Source: Gemmatimonadota bacterium (GTDB lineage Bacteria; Gemmatimonadota; Gemmatimonadetes; Longimicrobiales; Gaopeijiaceae). Taken from it: a DNA stretch of 64,000 nt. The translations under genes and the position numbers were made by a program. Positions 44,498 through 54,007 of this stretch are shown one piece after another. Position 1 is the stretch's first letter. Each line of letters starts with the position of its first letter. The notes under the pieces are model-generated. The model searched no databases and had not been told where the DNA came from. It worked only from the letters and a program-made list of their open reading frames with translations. The DNA is taken from NCBI GenBank assembly GCA_029262115.1, contig JAJCZZ010000099.1, positions 18,293-82,292 on the forward strand, read 5' to 3'.

Positions 44498-46984
44498 ATG
44501 GACCCATGGAGCGAGCGGATGCACTTCGGAGGGGATCGCTCTCCGCCCCGGTCGCGCCTCGGAGGTGGTCACGCTCGGACCCGGTCGTGCTTCGCCACCG
44601 CCGTGGCTGTGTTCGGATGGGTCGCGACGTTCGCCGCTCCCGCGACCGCCCAAACCGTATCCGGTACGGTCCGCGAGGCCGCCACGGGCCGCCCGGTCGT
44701 CGGCGCAATGGTTCACCTCGTGGATCAAACCAACGCACGGGTCGCCTCCTTCCTGACGGCGGCAGACGGGCGCTACTCGGTGTCCGCGCGCTCGGCCGGG
44801 AGTCATGAGCTGGTGGTAGAGCGCATCGGCTATGCGGGGCACCGCGTCGGACCGCTCGAACTCCGCAGCGGCGAGCGAACCGTCCGTGACCTCGTGGTGA
44901 GCCAGGCGCCCGTCCAGTTGACCGGCCTGGTCGTCGAGGGCTCGGGCCGCCGGTGCGGTTCTCCCAGCGACGACGGGGGCCGCACGGCGCTCCTCTGGGA
45001 CCAGGTTCGCAAGACGCTCGACGTGGCGACGTGGACGAAAAGGCACGGCGCTCTCCTGCTCCGTGTGGATCAGTGGCAGCGTGTGCGGGACCCCGGCTCC
45101 CTCGCGGTCGTGGACGAGGCGCGGAGCCGGCGCGAAGCCGTGGGCGGCAACTCCGTGCGGTCGCTCGCGCCCGAGGAGCTGGCGCGCACCGGCTACGTGG
45201 TCGAGGGTGACGGCGTTGTGGACTACTACGGACCCGACGCGGAGGCCCTCCTCTCGGACGAGTTCCTGGCCACGCACTGCTTCTCCGTCGTTTCGGTCCA
45301 GGGGGCGTCGGGCGCCGAGATCGGCCTGGCCTTCCGACCGGCTCCCGGCCGTGACGTCCCCGACGTATCGGGTGTCGTCTGGGTCGAGGAGGCTTCGGGC
45401 CGGCTCGACCGGATCGAGTTCTCCTACGAGGGGCTCGGTACCCTCGTCTCGGAGCACGCCGGTGGGATCGTGCGCTACGCGGAGCTACCCGACGGCCGGT
45501 GGGTCGTCCGTGACTGGCACATCCGCGCGCCCTCGATGCGCCAGGTGAGCAACCAGGGCGCGCTCGGCCGGAGCGAGCGCCGCATGGTGGACGCTGTCCA
45601 CGAGACGGGCAGCGAAGTCCGCTCGGTGCGCGGCACCGGGTGGCGGTGGTCGCCGGACCGTCCGACCGTGACCCTCGTCGGATCCGTCTACGACAGCACG
45701 GCGTCGGGTCCGCTCGCGGCCGCGGTCATCCGGGTGGCGGGGCGCGGCTGGCGTACGCGTTCGGGCGACGACGGGACCTTCCGGTTACCGGGACTCCCGG
45801 AAGGCAGCTACCGCGTCCTCTTCGAACATCCCCGCCTGGACTCGCTGGGCGTCGGCGCGCGCGGCATGGATGTCAGCCTACAGCCGGGGTCCGACGTCCG
45901 GGTGAGCCTGACCGTCCCGTCCCGGAAGACCCTGCTGGCCGAGACGTGCCCGCTCGACGCGATCGGGGTGGTGGTCGGCCGGGTGACCACTCCGGACGGT
46001 GAGACCCCCGTGCCCGGCGCGACCGTGACGGCGGGATCTCCGGCGGCGGACGGGACGTTCGAGACGATTTCCGGCATGGACGGCTCCTACCGCTTCTGTG
46101 ATCTGCCGCCCGATCGACGCTACGACGTGCATGCGAGGGCGGGGGCGATCACGTCCGCTCCGGCCGGGGTGGACGTGCCGGCCGACGGGTACGGCGTCGC
46201 GGACTTCCGCCTAACCTGGCGGGCGGCCTCTTCCGCGCTCGACAACGCGGGGGTACGGGTCGTCGGGACGGTGGTCGACGCCTCGTCCGGCCGCCCGGTC
46301 CCCGGTGCCGCCGTGACCGTGCTGCACGATGGCGACGAGGCCGGAGCGTCGTCGGTCACGGACCCCTCGGGGCGCTTCCAGGTCGTCGTGCCACGGGAAG
46401 GTGCGCCCCGCCTGCGCTTTTCATCGTTGGGGTACCGGGCCGCTGTGAGCGAGCCCATTCCCCTGCGGTCCATTCGGCATCGCGTCACCGTGGAGTTGGC
46501 CTCCGAAGCCGTCGAGGTCGAAGGGGTGGTCGTGACGGTCGACGCCCGCAGGGACGCCCTCGACCGGGTCGGCTTCTATCAACGCGAGCGCGCCACGGGT
46601 GGGGTCTTCCTCGAACGGGAAGATCTCCGTGTGGAGTCGACGTCCCGCCTGTCCGACGCGCTGACGCGGGCCGTTCCCGGAGTGCAGTCGTTCGACGTTT
46701 CCTCCCTGACAGGGAACACGACCGAGCGCAGGATCCATCTGCGCGGCGCCGTGCGGGCGTCCGGCCGGCAGAACTGCATGCCGGCCATCTATATCGACGG
46801 CGCTCTTGTTCGATGGGGAGTCAGGCTGGGTGAAGGCAACAGCGCCGGCTACCCGACCCTCGACGACCTTGTGAACGCAGCCGACGTGCAGGCGGTCGAG
46901 GTGTACGAAACCCCGTCTTCGACTCCCGCCAACTTCATGGGGCCAGGCTCGCTGTGCGGGGTGATCGTCATCTGGACGGGGTGA
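44498..46984 (+). CDS. Carboxypeptidase-regulatory-like protein with C-terminal TonB plug, no barrel
   Basis: An 828-residue exported protein with a signal peptide ending A-T-A-Q. A first carboxypeptidase-regulatory-like domain (V-S-G-T-V-R-E-A-A-T-G-R-P-V-V-G-A-M-V) is followed by a unique region (about 150-390) with scattered cysteines. Three further regulatory-like domains begin near 415, 505 and 605 (G-S-V-Y-D-S-T, G-R-V-T-T-P-D, G-T-V-V-D-A-S-S-G-R-P-V-P-G-A-A-V). The last about 110 residues match a TonB receptor plug (L-S-D-A-L-T-R-A-V-P-G-V-Q, I-H-L-R-G, I-Y-I-D-G-A-L-V, V-Q-A-V-E-V-Y). It stops where the barrel should begin. GGGGAGG lies 10 bases upstream. Its end overlaps the convergent kinase gene by 17 bases. 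Confidence 0.8.
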   Translation: MDPWSERMHFGGDRSPPRSRLGGGHARTRSCFATAVAVFGWVATFAAPATAQTVSGTVREAATGRPVVGAMVHLVDQTNARVASFLTAADGRYSVSARSAGSHELVVERIGYAGHRVGPLELRSGERTVRDLVVSQAPVQLTGLVVEGSGRRCGSPSDDGGRTALLWDQVRKTLDVATWTKRHGALLLRVDQWQRVRDPGSLAVVDEARSRREAVGGNSVRSLAPEELARTGYVVEGDGVVDYYGPDAEALLSDEFLATHCFSVVSVQGASGAEIGLAFRPAPGRDVPDVSGVVWVEEASGRLDRIEFSYEGLGTLVSEHAGGIVRYAELPDGRWVVRDWHIRAPSMRQVSNQGALGRSERRMVDAVHETGSEVRSVRGTGWRWSPDRPTVTLVGSVYDSTASGPLAAAVIRVAGRGWRTRSGDDGTFRLPGLPEGSYRVLFEHPRLDSLGVGARGMDVSLQPGSDVRVSLTVPSRKTLLAETCPLDAIGVVVGRVTTPDGETPVPGATVTAGSPAADGTFETISGMDGSYRFCDLPPDRRYDVHARAGAITSAPAGVDVPADGYGVADFRLTWRAASSALDNAGVRVVGTVVDASSGRPVPGAAVTVLHDGDEAGASSVTDPSGRFQVVVPREGAPRLRFSSLGYRAAVSEPIPLRSIRHRVTVELASEAVEVEGVVVTVDARRDALDRVGFYQRERATGGVFLEREDLRVESTSRLSDALTRAVPGVQSFDVSSLTGNTTERRIHLRGAVRASGRQNCMPAIYIDGALVRWGVRLGEGNSAGYPTLDDLVNAADVQAVEVYETPSSTPANFMGPGSLCGVIVIWTG

Positions 46985-49223
46985 GGGACTCCGCGACCCG
47001 TGGAGGCTCTCCGGCGGCGGTTGTTTGTGAAGAGCGGTCCAGGGCCGCTCGAACCTCCGTCTTGAGTTGCTGCGGCGAGAACGGCTTCTCGAGCACGGGG
47101 CCCCGTCCGGTCGTCTTGAGCGGCTTGATGACGCTGGCATATCCGCTCATCACCAGAATCGATATTTCTGGACTACGCCGCTCCGCCCGATCGCATAATT
47201 CGTACCCGGAGATGTCCGGAAGAACGAGGTCGGCGAGGAGGAGGTCGACCCGGGTCTTTCGGCGTTCCAGGATGCTGAGGGCGTCCACTCCGTTCGACGC
47301 TTCGAGAACGCGATAGCCGGCCGCGGACAGCACGCGAACCGTGGTGCGCCGGAGCGGGTCGTAGTCCTCGACAACGAGAATGGTTTCACGGCCGGACTGA
47401 GCCGGCTCGGCCGTCACGGGGTCCGCGCGCGCCGGAAGTCGCGTCAGAGGCAGATATACCGCGACCTCGGCACCGCCGCCCGGTGCATCATCGAGCCGAA
47501 CGAAACCACCGGCCTGTCGCGCGACACCGTAGACGATCGACAGCCCGAGGCCGGTTCCGCCTTCGTCGGACTTGGTCGTGAAGAACGGTTCAAAGACCGC
47601 ACTTCGAATTCCTTGCGGGATCCCCGGCCCCCGATCGCGGACACGAAGCACCACGTGATCTCCTCCAACTCCTCCTCCGTGGCGGGCCACGAATTCGTCC
47701 TCCATCGGCTCGACCACGGTGGAGATGTGGATGATGCCGCCTGGGTCCATCGCGTCGCGGGCGTTGAGCAACAGGTTCAATACGACCTGCTCCATCTGGC
47801 CGCGGTCGGCGCGGACCAGGGGGATGCGCGGTCCGTCCTCAACGACCAACTCGAACGTCTCGGGCAGAACGCGATCGAGTAGAGGACGGAAGTCGCGAAT
47901 GACCTCCGACAGGTCGAGCGATTCGGCGTCGAGTTGTTTCCTTCGACTCAGCGTGAGGAGGTGGTCTACCAATGACTCCCCCCGACGGGCCGCCTCCACG
48001 ATCTCCTCCGCGTCACCGCGAGCGGTCTCGTCCAGGGCGGTCATGAGAATCATATCCGCGCGACCACGGATCACGGACAGCAGGTTGGAAAAGTCGTGGG
48101 CCACGCCGGCCGCGAGGCGCCCAACCGCCTCGAGCCGCTGCCCCGCCTGGAGTTGATCGTTGATCGAACGGCGGTCGGCCTCCAGACCCTCGGTGATCCG
48201 ACGACGGAGCCGGTCGTGCTCGTAGAGGAGGGCGGCCATTGCCGAGATGAGAACCACGAGGAGGATGCTTCGAGCCTCCAGTGTCGCGGGCGGCCCCTCT
48301 GTCAGAAGTCCCGACAGGACGTGGATCAGGGGCAGGGCCAGCGCGAGCGCGATCAGCCTGCCGGTCGGCTGGGGCACGAGGTGGTGTTCCGCGGCCTTCC
48401 CGTCGCCGAAGGGCCGGTCGAAGACCCGACCACGGGAGCGGGTGCGTATGCAGACGAGGAGGAGGAGCGTCGGGATGTGCCAGAGAAGATCGAGCGACGT
48501 GCCGGGATCGACCCACGGAACGACCTCCATGTACGAGAGTCCTTCGGCGATGTCGCCCACGAACCAGAACGCGATGACGGCCGCCAGCAGGGTGAAGGTC
48601 TCGTACCATCCGGTCGTGGTGGTCGACCGACGGATCATGACCACACGCGTGAACAGAAACGCGTCCAGTACGGCGTACAACAGGAGGGAAGGAACCCAGG
48701 ACGCGTACGCCTCCGGGTCGAAAACGCTGGGGATGAGCACGAAGTAGGTCAGTACGCCGAAGCCGAAAATCAGCGCGCCGGTGGCTTCGAGGTTCTGCAG
48801 ACGAACCCGTGGGCCGGGGGGAGGGACCCGGTCGGGTCGCCGCTCCAGGCCGAGGCCGATGGCGAGATAGCCACCCAGGTAGAGAAGGTCGGACAGGAGG
48901 TCGTGGCTCCACCCCCAACCCTCGTACGGGACAACGACGAAGAGCGCCCGCACCGACAGCCATGACCCCAGGGTCACGCACAGGAGCGCCCAGAACTGCC
49001 GCTCACGACCCGACTCGGCGCGGCGGATCGCGATTCCGGCGGCTGCGAGCGTCAGCAGGAGCATGCCGACGTCGGAGTACTGGTCCGCATACGTGTACGT
49101 GAGGTCGGCGGACAGAATGGGGAAGAGGCTCGGAAGGATGCTCACCACCCAGACGATCGTCCCGACCTGAACCCATCGGTCCCGCATCCACCACGGCGCC
49201 GTCCGCGCTTGTTCATGACCCAT
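46968..49223 (-). CDS. Hybrid sensor histidine kinase with C-terminal receiver
   Basis: A 751-residue membrane kinase. About ten hydrophobic segments (about residues 17-340) form a sensor region with no recognised extracellular domain. A HisKA domain has the phospho-His in [17 protein letters not shown] ATPase follows ([27 protein letters not shown]). The receiver domain has Asp in [15 protein letters not shown] and Lys in L-E-K-P-F-S. No DNA-binding output is present, so a phosphorelay partner elsewhere is expected. It is transcribed toward and overlaps the plug protein gene. Confidence 0.92.
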   Translation of the reverse strand: MGHEQARTAPWWMRDRWVQVGTIVWVVSILPSLFPILSADLTYTYADQYSDVGMLLLTLAAAGIAIRRAESGRERQFWALLCVTLGSWLSVRALFVVVPYEGWGWSHDLLSDLLYLGGYLAIGLGLERRPDRVPPPGPRVRLQNLEATGALIFGFGVLTYFVLIPSVFDPEAYASWVPSLLLYAVLDAFLFTRVVMIRRSTTTTGWYETFTLLAAVIAFWFVGDIAEGLSYMEVVPWVDPGTSLDLLWHIPTLLLLVCIRTRSRGRVFDRPFGDGKAAEHHLVPQPTGRLIALALALPLIHVLSGLLTEGPPATLEARSILLVVLISAMAALLYEHDRLRRRITEGLEADRRSINDQLQAGQRLEAVGRLAAGVAHDFSNLLSVIRGRADMILMTALDETARGDAEEIVEAARRGESLVDHLLTLSRRKQLDAESLDLSEVIRDFRPLLDRVLPETFELVVEDGPRIPLVRADRGQMEQVVLNLLLNARDAMDPGGIIHISTVVEPMEDEFVARHGGGVGGDHVVLRVRDRGPGIPQGIRSAVFEPFFTTKSDEGGTGLGLSIVYGVARQAGGFVRLDDAPGGGAEVAVYLPLTRLPARADPVTAEPAQSGRETILVVEDYDPLRRTTVRVLSAAGYRVLEASNGVDALSILERRKTRVDLLLADLVLPDISGYELCDRAERRSPEISILVMSGYASVIKPLKTTGRGPVLEKPFSPQQLKTEVRAALDRSSQTTAAGEPPRVAESLTPSR

Positions 49224-49298
49224 GCGGCATGGTACGGCGGTCTGGACCCGGCCTCAACCCACGGCGCCGTTCTCGCACGTAACGGCGGGGTTGGACCC

Positions 49299-49327
49299 TT
49301 GGGACGAGCGGCGAGCCTAGGTATAAT
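49299..49327 (+). promoter_or_regulatory. gltA promoter
   Basis: TTGGGA (49299-49304), a 17-base spacer and a perfect TATAAT (49322-49327), giving a leader of about 70 bases before the citrate synthase ATG. It is the clearest housekeeping-type promoter in the window. Confidence 0.75.
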
Positions 49328-49405
49328 ACTTGGCTGTTTCGCGACACTCGATCAGACGGGTCGTCCCGGCTTCCCGGGGCGGCTATGGGCCCGACGGAGC
49401 GCTAT

Positions 49406-50716
49406 ATGGCAGACAACGGAGACGGGGGGAAGGACACGCTCACGATTCGCGACAATCGCACCGGTCGCGAGTACGAGGTGGACATTCTGGAGGGCGATGT
49501 CGTCCGGGCGATGGACCTTCGCCAGATCAAGGTTGAGGACGGCGACTTCGGCATGATGTCGTACGACCCTGCGTTCACCAACACAGCATCGACCCGCAGC
49601 GATATCACGTATATCGACGGAGGGAAGGGCATCCTCCGCTACCGTGGGTACCCCATTGAGCAACTCGCGGAGCGGAGTTCCTTCCTCGAGGTCGCGTACC
49701 TGCTTCTCAAGGGCGAGCTCCCGACCCAGAACGAGCTCGATTCGTTCGTCCACGACGTGACGTTCCACACGTACGTGCACGAAAACATGATCAAGTTGCT
49801 GGAGGGCTTCCGCTACGACGCCCACGCCATGGGAATGATGATCAGCGCCATCGGCGCGCTGTCCACATTCTATCCCGAGGCGAAGGACGTGCTCGACGCG
49901 GACGTGCGCTGGACGCAGATCGTCCGCCTCGTCGCGAAGATGCCGACGTTGGCCGCCTACGCGTATCGGCATCACCGGGGTCTGCCGTACGTCTACCCGG
50001 AGAACGAACTCTCCTATACAGCGAACTTTCTCAACATGCTCTACCGGATCGGCGTGAAGGACTATCATCCGAATCCGGTCCTCGAGCGAGCGTTGGACGT
50101 CCTATTCATCCTGCATGCGGACCACGAGCAGAATTGCTCGGCAACCACCATGCGGGTGATCGGGTCGTCGCAGGCGGATCCGTTCTCGGCCCAAGCCGGG
50201 GCCATGGCGGCCCTCTACGGCCCCCTCCACGGCGGCGCGAACGAGGCGGTTCTCCGCATGCTCTCGCGGATCGGGAGCGTCGACAACATTCCCGCGTTCA
50301 TGGACAAGGTGCGGAATCGAGAAGAGCGCCTCATGGGCTTCGGGCACCGCGTGTACAAGGCGTACGACCCGCGCGCCAGCATCATCAAGCGCACGGCCGA
50401 CGAGGTGTTTCAGGTGACGGGTCGCAACCCGCTCCTCGACATCGCGCTGGAACTTGAGAAGATCGCGCTGAACGAGGAGTTCTTCGTCGAGCGCAACCTG
50501 TACCCGAACGTCGATTTCTACTCGGGGCTGATCTACCAGGCCATGGGCTTTCCCGTCGAGATGTTCCCGGTCCTCTTCGCGATTCCCCGGTCTGTCGGCT
50601 GGCTCGCGCAGTGGCAGGAGATGCTGGAGGATCCCGAGCAGAGGATCGCACGGCCCCGACAGGTGTTCACGGGGGCGGAGTCCAGGGACTTCGTGGCGAT
50701 CGAAAGTCGCGGTTGA
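49406..50716 (+). CDS. gltA: Citrate synthase, type I/II hexameric form
   Basis: A 436-residue enzyme condensing oxaloacetate and acetyl-CoA, the TCA entry step. It has I-D-G-G-K-G-I-L-R-Y-R-G-Y-P-I-E-Q-L, the catalytic His in L-H-A-D-H-E-Q-N-C-S-A-T, G-P-L-H-G-G-A-N-E-A-V with the second His, M-G-F-G-H-R-V-Y-K, and the Asp/Arg region N-V-D-F-Y-S-G. The ATG at 49406 is preceded by GGAG (7-base spacing); an in-frame ATG at 49385 is less likely. It has its own promoter and a good terminator, so it is monocistronic. Confidence 0.96.
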   Translation: MADNGDGGKDTLTIRDNRTGREYEVDILEGDVVRAMDLRQIKVEDGDFGMMSYDPAFTNTASTRSDITYIDGGKGILRYRGYPIEQLAERSSFLEVAYLLLKGELPTQNELDSFVHDVTFHTYVHENMIKLLEGFRYDAHAMGMMISAIGALSTFYPEAKDVLDADVRWTQIVRLVAKMPTLAAYAYRHHRGLPYVYPENELSYTANFLNMLYRIGVKDYHPNPVLERALDVLFILHADHEQNCSATTMRVIGSSQADPFSAQAGAMAALYGPLHGGANEAVLRMLSRIGSVDNIPAFMDKVRNREERLMGFGHRVYKAYDPRASIIKRTADEVFQVTGRNPLLDIALELEKIALNEEFFVERNLYPNVDFYSGLIYQAMGFPVEMFPVLFAIPRSVGWLAQWQEMLEDPEQRIARPRQVFTGAESRDFVAIESRG

Positions 50717-50742
50717 CGGTCGAGTCGTATGGGCGAACGGAG

Positions 50743-50772
50743 GGGCGTCCCGGACCGGACGCCCTTCTCTTC
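50743..50772 (+). terminator. gltA rho-independent terminator
   Basis: GGGCGTCC (50743-50750) pairs perfectly with GGACGCCC (50757-50764) around CGGACC. TTCTCTTC (50765-50772) follows. It lies 26 bases after the gltA stop and just ahead of the second intergenic element. Confidence 0.8.
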
Positions 50773-50784
50773 ATGTGGTACACC

Positions 50785-50990
50785 CAGTGTGGTGACTCGA
50801 AAGTTCGCGAGCCACCGAGAGGGACCGAGGCGCGACCCAGGTCCTGCGGACCCGAGTACCCCCCTAGTAGGCGCGACGACGAGTAATAGCAGCGCTACTT
50901 CGAGGATGGAGCAACGACCCAGGGCCGGATGCGGGCACCGCGCGAAGCGTGGTCCCCTCGAATGGCCGAGACACTTTTGAGTCACTTCCA
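50785..50990 (+). repeat. Intergenic inverted-repeat element, copy 2
   Basis: The counterpart of 25723-25887 in the same orientation. The ends GTGACTCGAAAGT (50792-50804) and ACTTTTGAGTCAC (50973-50985) pair with one G-U. The TTCGAGG/CCTCGAA inner stem is conserved (50899-50905/50956-50962). Compared with copy 1 it carries two insertions, each able to form its own hairpin (GGTCC-tgc-GGACC near 50840; ACCGCG/CGTGGT near 50937-50953). The terminal stem differs from copy 1 on both sides in a paired way. It lies between the gltA terminator and the MBL hydrolase gene. Confidence 0.85.
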
Positions 50991-51015
50991 GCATGTCTGA
51001 CGCCCCGGGGCAGCG

Positions 51016-51903
51016 ATGAGCCGAGTACACTGTCTCGATCTGGAGCATCTCGGTCTCGAAGGCGCGATCGCCTGCTACCTGGTGGAGGGGCCTGAACCGA
51101 CCCTGGTCGACCCCGGGCCGGCGACCACGTTCGAGCGGCTGACCGAAGCCCTTGCCGACAGGGGCGTCTCAGAGCGCGACCTGGCCCACGTGCTCCTCAC
51201 GCATGTGCACCTCGATCATGCGGGGGCGACCGGCCACGTGGTTCGCCGATTCCCCCGGGCGACCGTCCACGTCCACGAGGTCGGCGCTCCCCACATGGCG
51301 GACCCGGAGCGGTTGGTCACGAGCACGCGGAGGACGTTCGGCGATGCTCACGACCGGCTATGGGGCGAGACGCTCGCCGTTCCGGCGGACCGGATTGCAG
51401 CGTGGCATCCAGGCGAGAACGGGCCGTGGCGCGGCATGCGTCCGTTGAGCACGCCGGGTCACACCAGCCATCACCTTGCGTATCTGGACGAGCGGACGGG
51501 AACGATGTTTGCCGGCGACGCACTGGGGATCGTCCTCCACCCGGATGCACCGACGCACCCGGCCACCCCGCCCCCGGGCGTCGAGGTGACCGACTGGCTG
51601 GCGACGCTCGACGAGATCGCCGCCGTGGGTCCTGAGCGGGCGGCGGTGACGCACTTCGGGCTGCACGACCGGGTTGGCGCGCGGTGTGAGGATCTGGCAC
51701 GCAGGCTCGTCTCACTCGAAGAGCGGGTGGGCGAGGCGGTGGCGCGTGGTGACGAGGAGGACGCGGCACGGTTCGACGAGGAGGCGCGGGAGCGCCTGGC
51801 CCCCTATATCGGGCGGGACTGTGCGGATCGTTACTTCGACGCGTTCTCGGCCGCGACGGATTGGGCGGGTATGAAGCTGTATCTGAAACGCAAACGACAA
51901 TGA
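51016..51903 (+). CDS. MBL-fold metallo-hydrolase
   Basis: A 295-residue metallo-beta-lactamase-fold protein, cytosolic (no signal). The zinc motif H-V-H-L-D-H-A-G-A-T-G-H, then H-V-H-E-V-G-A-P-H-M-A-D, T-P-G-H-T-S-H-H, F-A-G-D-A-L-G and a late H-F-G-L-H fit the RNase Z/glyoxalase-II-like superfamily. The C-terminal about 80 residues are helical. The substrate is unknown; the fold includes thioesterases and phosphodiesterases. An ATG overlapping its stop (51900) belongs to the next frame, but the metallopeptidase probably starts at 51918. Confidence 0.85.
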   Translation: MSRVHCLDLEHLGLEGAIACYLVEGPEPTLVDPGPATTFERLTEALADRGVSERDLAHVLLTHVHLDHAGATGHVVRRFPRATVHVHEVGAPHMADPERLVTSTRRTFGDAHDRLWGETLAVPADRIAAWHPGENGPWRGMRPLSTPGHTSHHLAYLDERTGTMFAGDALGIVLHPDAPTHPATPPPGVEVTDWLATLDEIAAVGPERAAVTHFGLHDRVGARCEDLARRLVSLEERVGEAVARGDEEDAARFDEEARERLAPYIGRDCADRYFDAFSAATDWAGMKLYLKRKRQ

Positions 51904-51917
51904 GGGATGAGGCGGTC

Positions 51918-53936
51918 ATGGAGAGAAATGGGAGCAGGGAAGCGAGCGGACGCAGCGGGGTCGGGGGCGTGGCCACTGCGATGATGGTCGCTGCCCTCGT
52001 GTCGGCCGCGCCGACCCAGGCACAGACCACCGCCCCCGACACCCCGATCCAGCGGGCCATTCCCGCTCCGGTCCGTCCGCCCGCCTTTTTCGATCAGGCG
52101 GTGACCCGGGGAAGCCGCACCAACGATGGACGACCCGGTGGGTCCTACTGGCAGAACTGGACGACGTATGACATCGAGGCGCGGCTGATTCCCGACGAGG
52201 CCCGCGTAGAAGGCTCGGTTTCGATCCAGTACATCAATCGGTCGCCGTACCGCCTGCCGGGGCTCTTCGTGCATCTCCATCAGAACATCCACCAGGCGGG
52301 TTCGGCGCGGAACGAGTCCGTGGAGATCACCGGGGGGATGGTTCTGCAGCGGGTGTCGGTCGAGGGCCAGATGGTGGAGGCCGGCGACCCGGCCGCCGGC
52401 CCCGCCTACGAAGTGGACGGCACCATCATGTCGCTCCGGCTGTTCGAGCCGGTGGGGCCCGGAGACACCGTGACGGTGGCCATCGGATGGGAGAACGTCC
52501 TTCCCGCGAATGGCGCGGGACGCATGGGCCATTCGGACAACGAGATGTTCTTCGTGGCCTACTGGTACCCGCGGATCGCGGTGTTCGACGACCTCCGCGG
52601 GTGGGACGCCGAGCCGTATCTGGGCGGCGCCGAGTTCTACGACGGCTTCGGGGACTATACCGTGGCGCTGACCGTTCCGGCGGGGTGGACCGCGATGTCC
52701 ACGGGCACGCTCGAGAACCCCGGCGAGCTGTTTTCGGCACGGACGTTGGAACGGCTCGCCGAGGCGGCCGGGTCGGACGGCCGGGTGACGATCGCGTCCA
52801 CCTCAGAGTTGGAGTCCGGGACCGTTACCGCGGCGGGAGACGACGGCTGGCTGACCTACCGGTTCGCCGCGGACAGCGTGCGGGACGTCGCGTGGACCAC
52901 GTCGAACGTCCAGCGCTGGGACGCAACGTCGGCCGTGGTGGCCGACCGGGACGAGGACGGCGCGGACGACCGGGTGGCGATCCACTCCTTCTGGAGGGAA
53001 GACCGCGCGCCGCTGTGGGACGACCAGTGGGAGTACGGGAAGCAATCCATCGAATTCCACTCCCGCTACACGGCTTTCGCCTACCCCTGGTCGCATATGA
53101 CTTCGGTCGAAGGCGCCGACATCATCGGGGGTGGGATGGAGTTCCCGATGTTGACATTGATAGGGCCGTATACGGGTCAACAGTCGCAGGACCTCTTCAA
53201 CGTGACGTCCCACGAGCTCGCCCACATGTGGATCCCGATGGTCGTGGGCACCAACGAGAAGCGGCACGCGTGGATGGACGAAGGCTCGACGACGTTCCTC
53301 GAGGATCAGAGCCGGATGGAGCTGTGGCCCGGGGTCGACCACCACCGGCTGGAGGCCCAGGGCTATCTGGCGACGGCGGCCGCCGGGCTCGAGCAGAGCT
53401 TGATGCGCCACGGCGACTGGTACGAGCCCGGACCGGGCTACGGGGTCGCGTCCTACCCGAAGCCCGCCACGCTGATGGTCGCCCTCCGGGAGCTCGTCAT
53501 GGAGCGGGGGACGTGGGAGGCCGCTTACCGCGAGTTCATCTCCGACTGGGCGTACAAGCATCCGACGCCGTGGGACTTCTTCAACGCGTTCGAGCGACAC
53601 GCCGGGCGGGACCTGGACTGGTTTTGGACCTCCTTCTACACGGAGACCTGGCGGCTCGACCACTCCGTTGAACGGGTCGAGACCCGACCGGACGGGACCG
53701 TCGTCATCCATATCCAGGATCGCGGCGACGCGCCGTTCCCGACCGTGGTGAGCATCCGCACGTCGGGGGAAGGCGTCATCCAGAGGCGGATCGAGGTGGC
53801 GCACTGGCTGGCCGGCAACCGAACGGCCCGGATCGAGTTACCCGCCTCGGTCGGACGGGTGACGCGCGTCGAGACCAACCCGTCGGGCTATGCACCCGAC
53901 TCTGATCGCTCCAACGACTTCTGGCCACGGGGATAG
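51918..53936 (+). CDS. Exported M1-family-like metallopeptidase
   Basis: A 672-residue zinc peptidase. A signal peptide (hydrophobic stretch ending A-P-T-Q-A-Q) is followed by an N-terminal beta domain that resembles aminopeptidase N domain I (D-I-E-A-R-L-I-P-D-E-A-R-V-E-G-S-V). G-G-G-M-E-F-P-M takes the place of the G-A-M-E-N exopeptidase motif. H-E-L-A-H (432-436) with E455 completes HExxH-x18-E, and a helical C-terminal domain follows. The M-E-F-P variant is common in periplasmic M1-like proteins of unclear specificity. GAGG lies 5 bases before ATG 51918; ATG 51900, overlapping the MBL stop, is an alternative. Confidence 0.9.
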   Translation: MERNGSREASGRSGVGGVATAMMVAALVSAAPTQAQTTAPDTPIQRAIPAPVRPPAFFDQAVTRGSRTNDGRPGGSYWQNWTTYDIEARLIPDEARVEGSVSIQYINRSPYRLPGLFVHLHQNIHQAGSARNESVEITGGMVLQRVSVEGQMVEAGDPAAGPAYEVDGTIMSLRLFEPVGPGDTVTVAIGWENVLPANGAGRMGHSDNEMFFVAYWYPRIAVFDDLRGWDAEPYLGGAEFYDGFGDYTVALTVPAGWTAMSTGTLENPGELFSARTLERLAEAAGSDGRVTIASTSELESGTVTAAGDDGWLTYRFAADSVRDVAWTTSNVQRWDATSAVVADRDEDGADDRVAIHSFWREDRAPLWDDQWEYGKQSIEFHSRYTAFAYPWSHMTSVEGADIIGGGMEFPMLTLIGPYTGQQSQDLFNVTSHELAHMWIPMVVGTNEKRHAWMDEGSTTFLEDQSRMELWPGVDHHRLEAQGYLATAAAGLEQSLMRHGDWYEPGPGYGVASYPKPATLMVALRELVMERGTWEAAYREFISDWAYKHPTPWDFFNAFERHAGRDLDWFWTSFYTETWRLDHSVERVETRPDGTVVIHIQDRGDAPFPTVVSIRTSGEGVIQRRIEVAHWLAGNRTARIELPASVGRVTRVETNPSGYAPDSDRSNDFWPRG

Positions 53937-53937
53937 C

Positions 53938-53982
53938 TTGCCGGATGTTACCGTCCGCGTAATATTACGTCGACGGTAGCAT
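53938..53982 (+). promoter_or_regulatory. padR promoter overlapped by a 38-bp concentric palindrome (putative PadR operator)
   Basis: ATGTTACCGTC (53945-53955) and GACGGTAGCAT (53972-53982) are reverse complements with one mismatch. Exactly between them lies the perfect palindrome CGTAATATTACG (53958-53969), so all arms share one centre. TTGCCG (53938-53943) and TAATAT/AATATT (53960-53966) fit a -35/-10 pair with a 16-17-base spacer; the palindrome covers spacer and -10. PadR proteins usually repress their own genes from such dyads. Confidence 0.75.
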
Positions 53983-54007
53983 GTGACCCGAGGCTCCGGA
54001 GTGCCCG

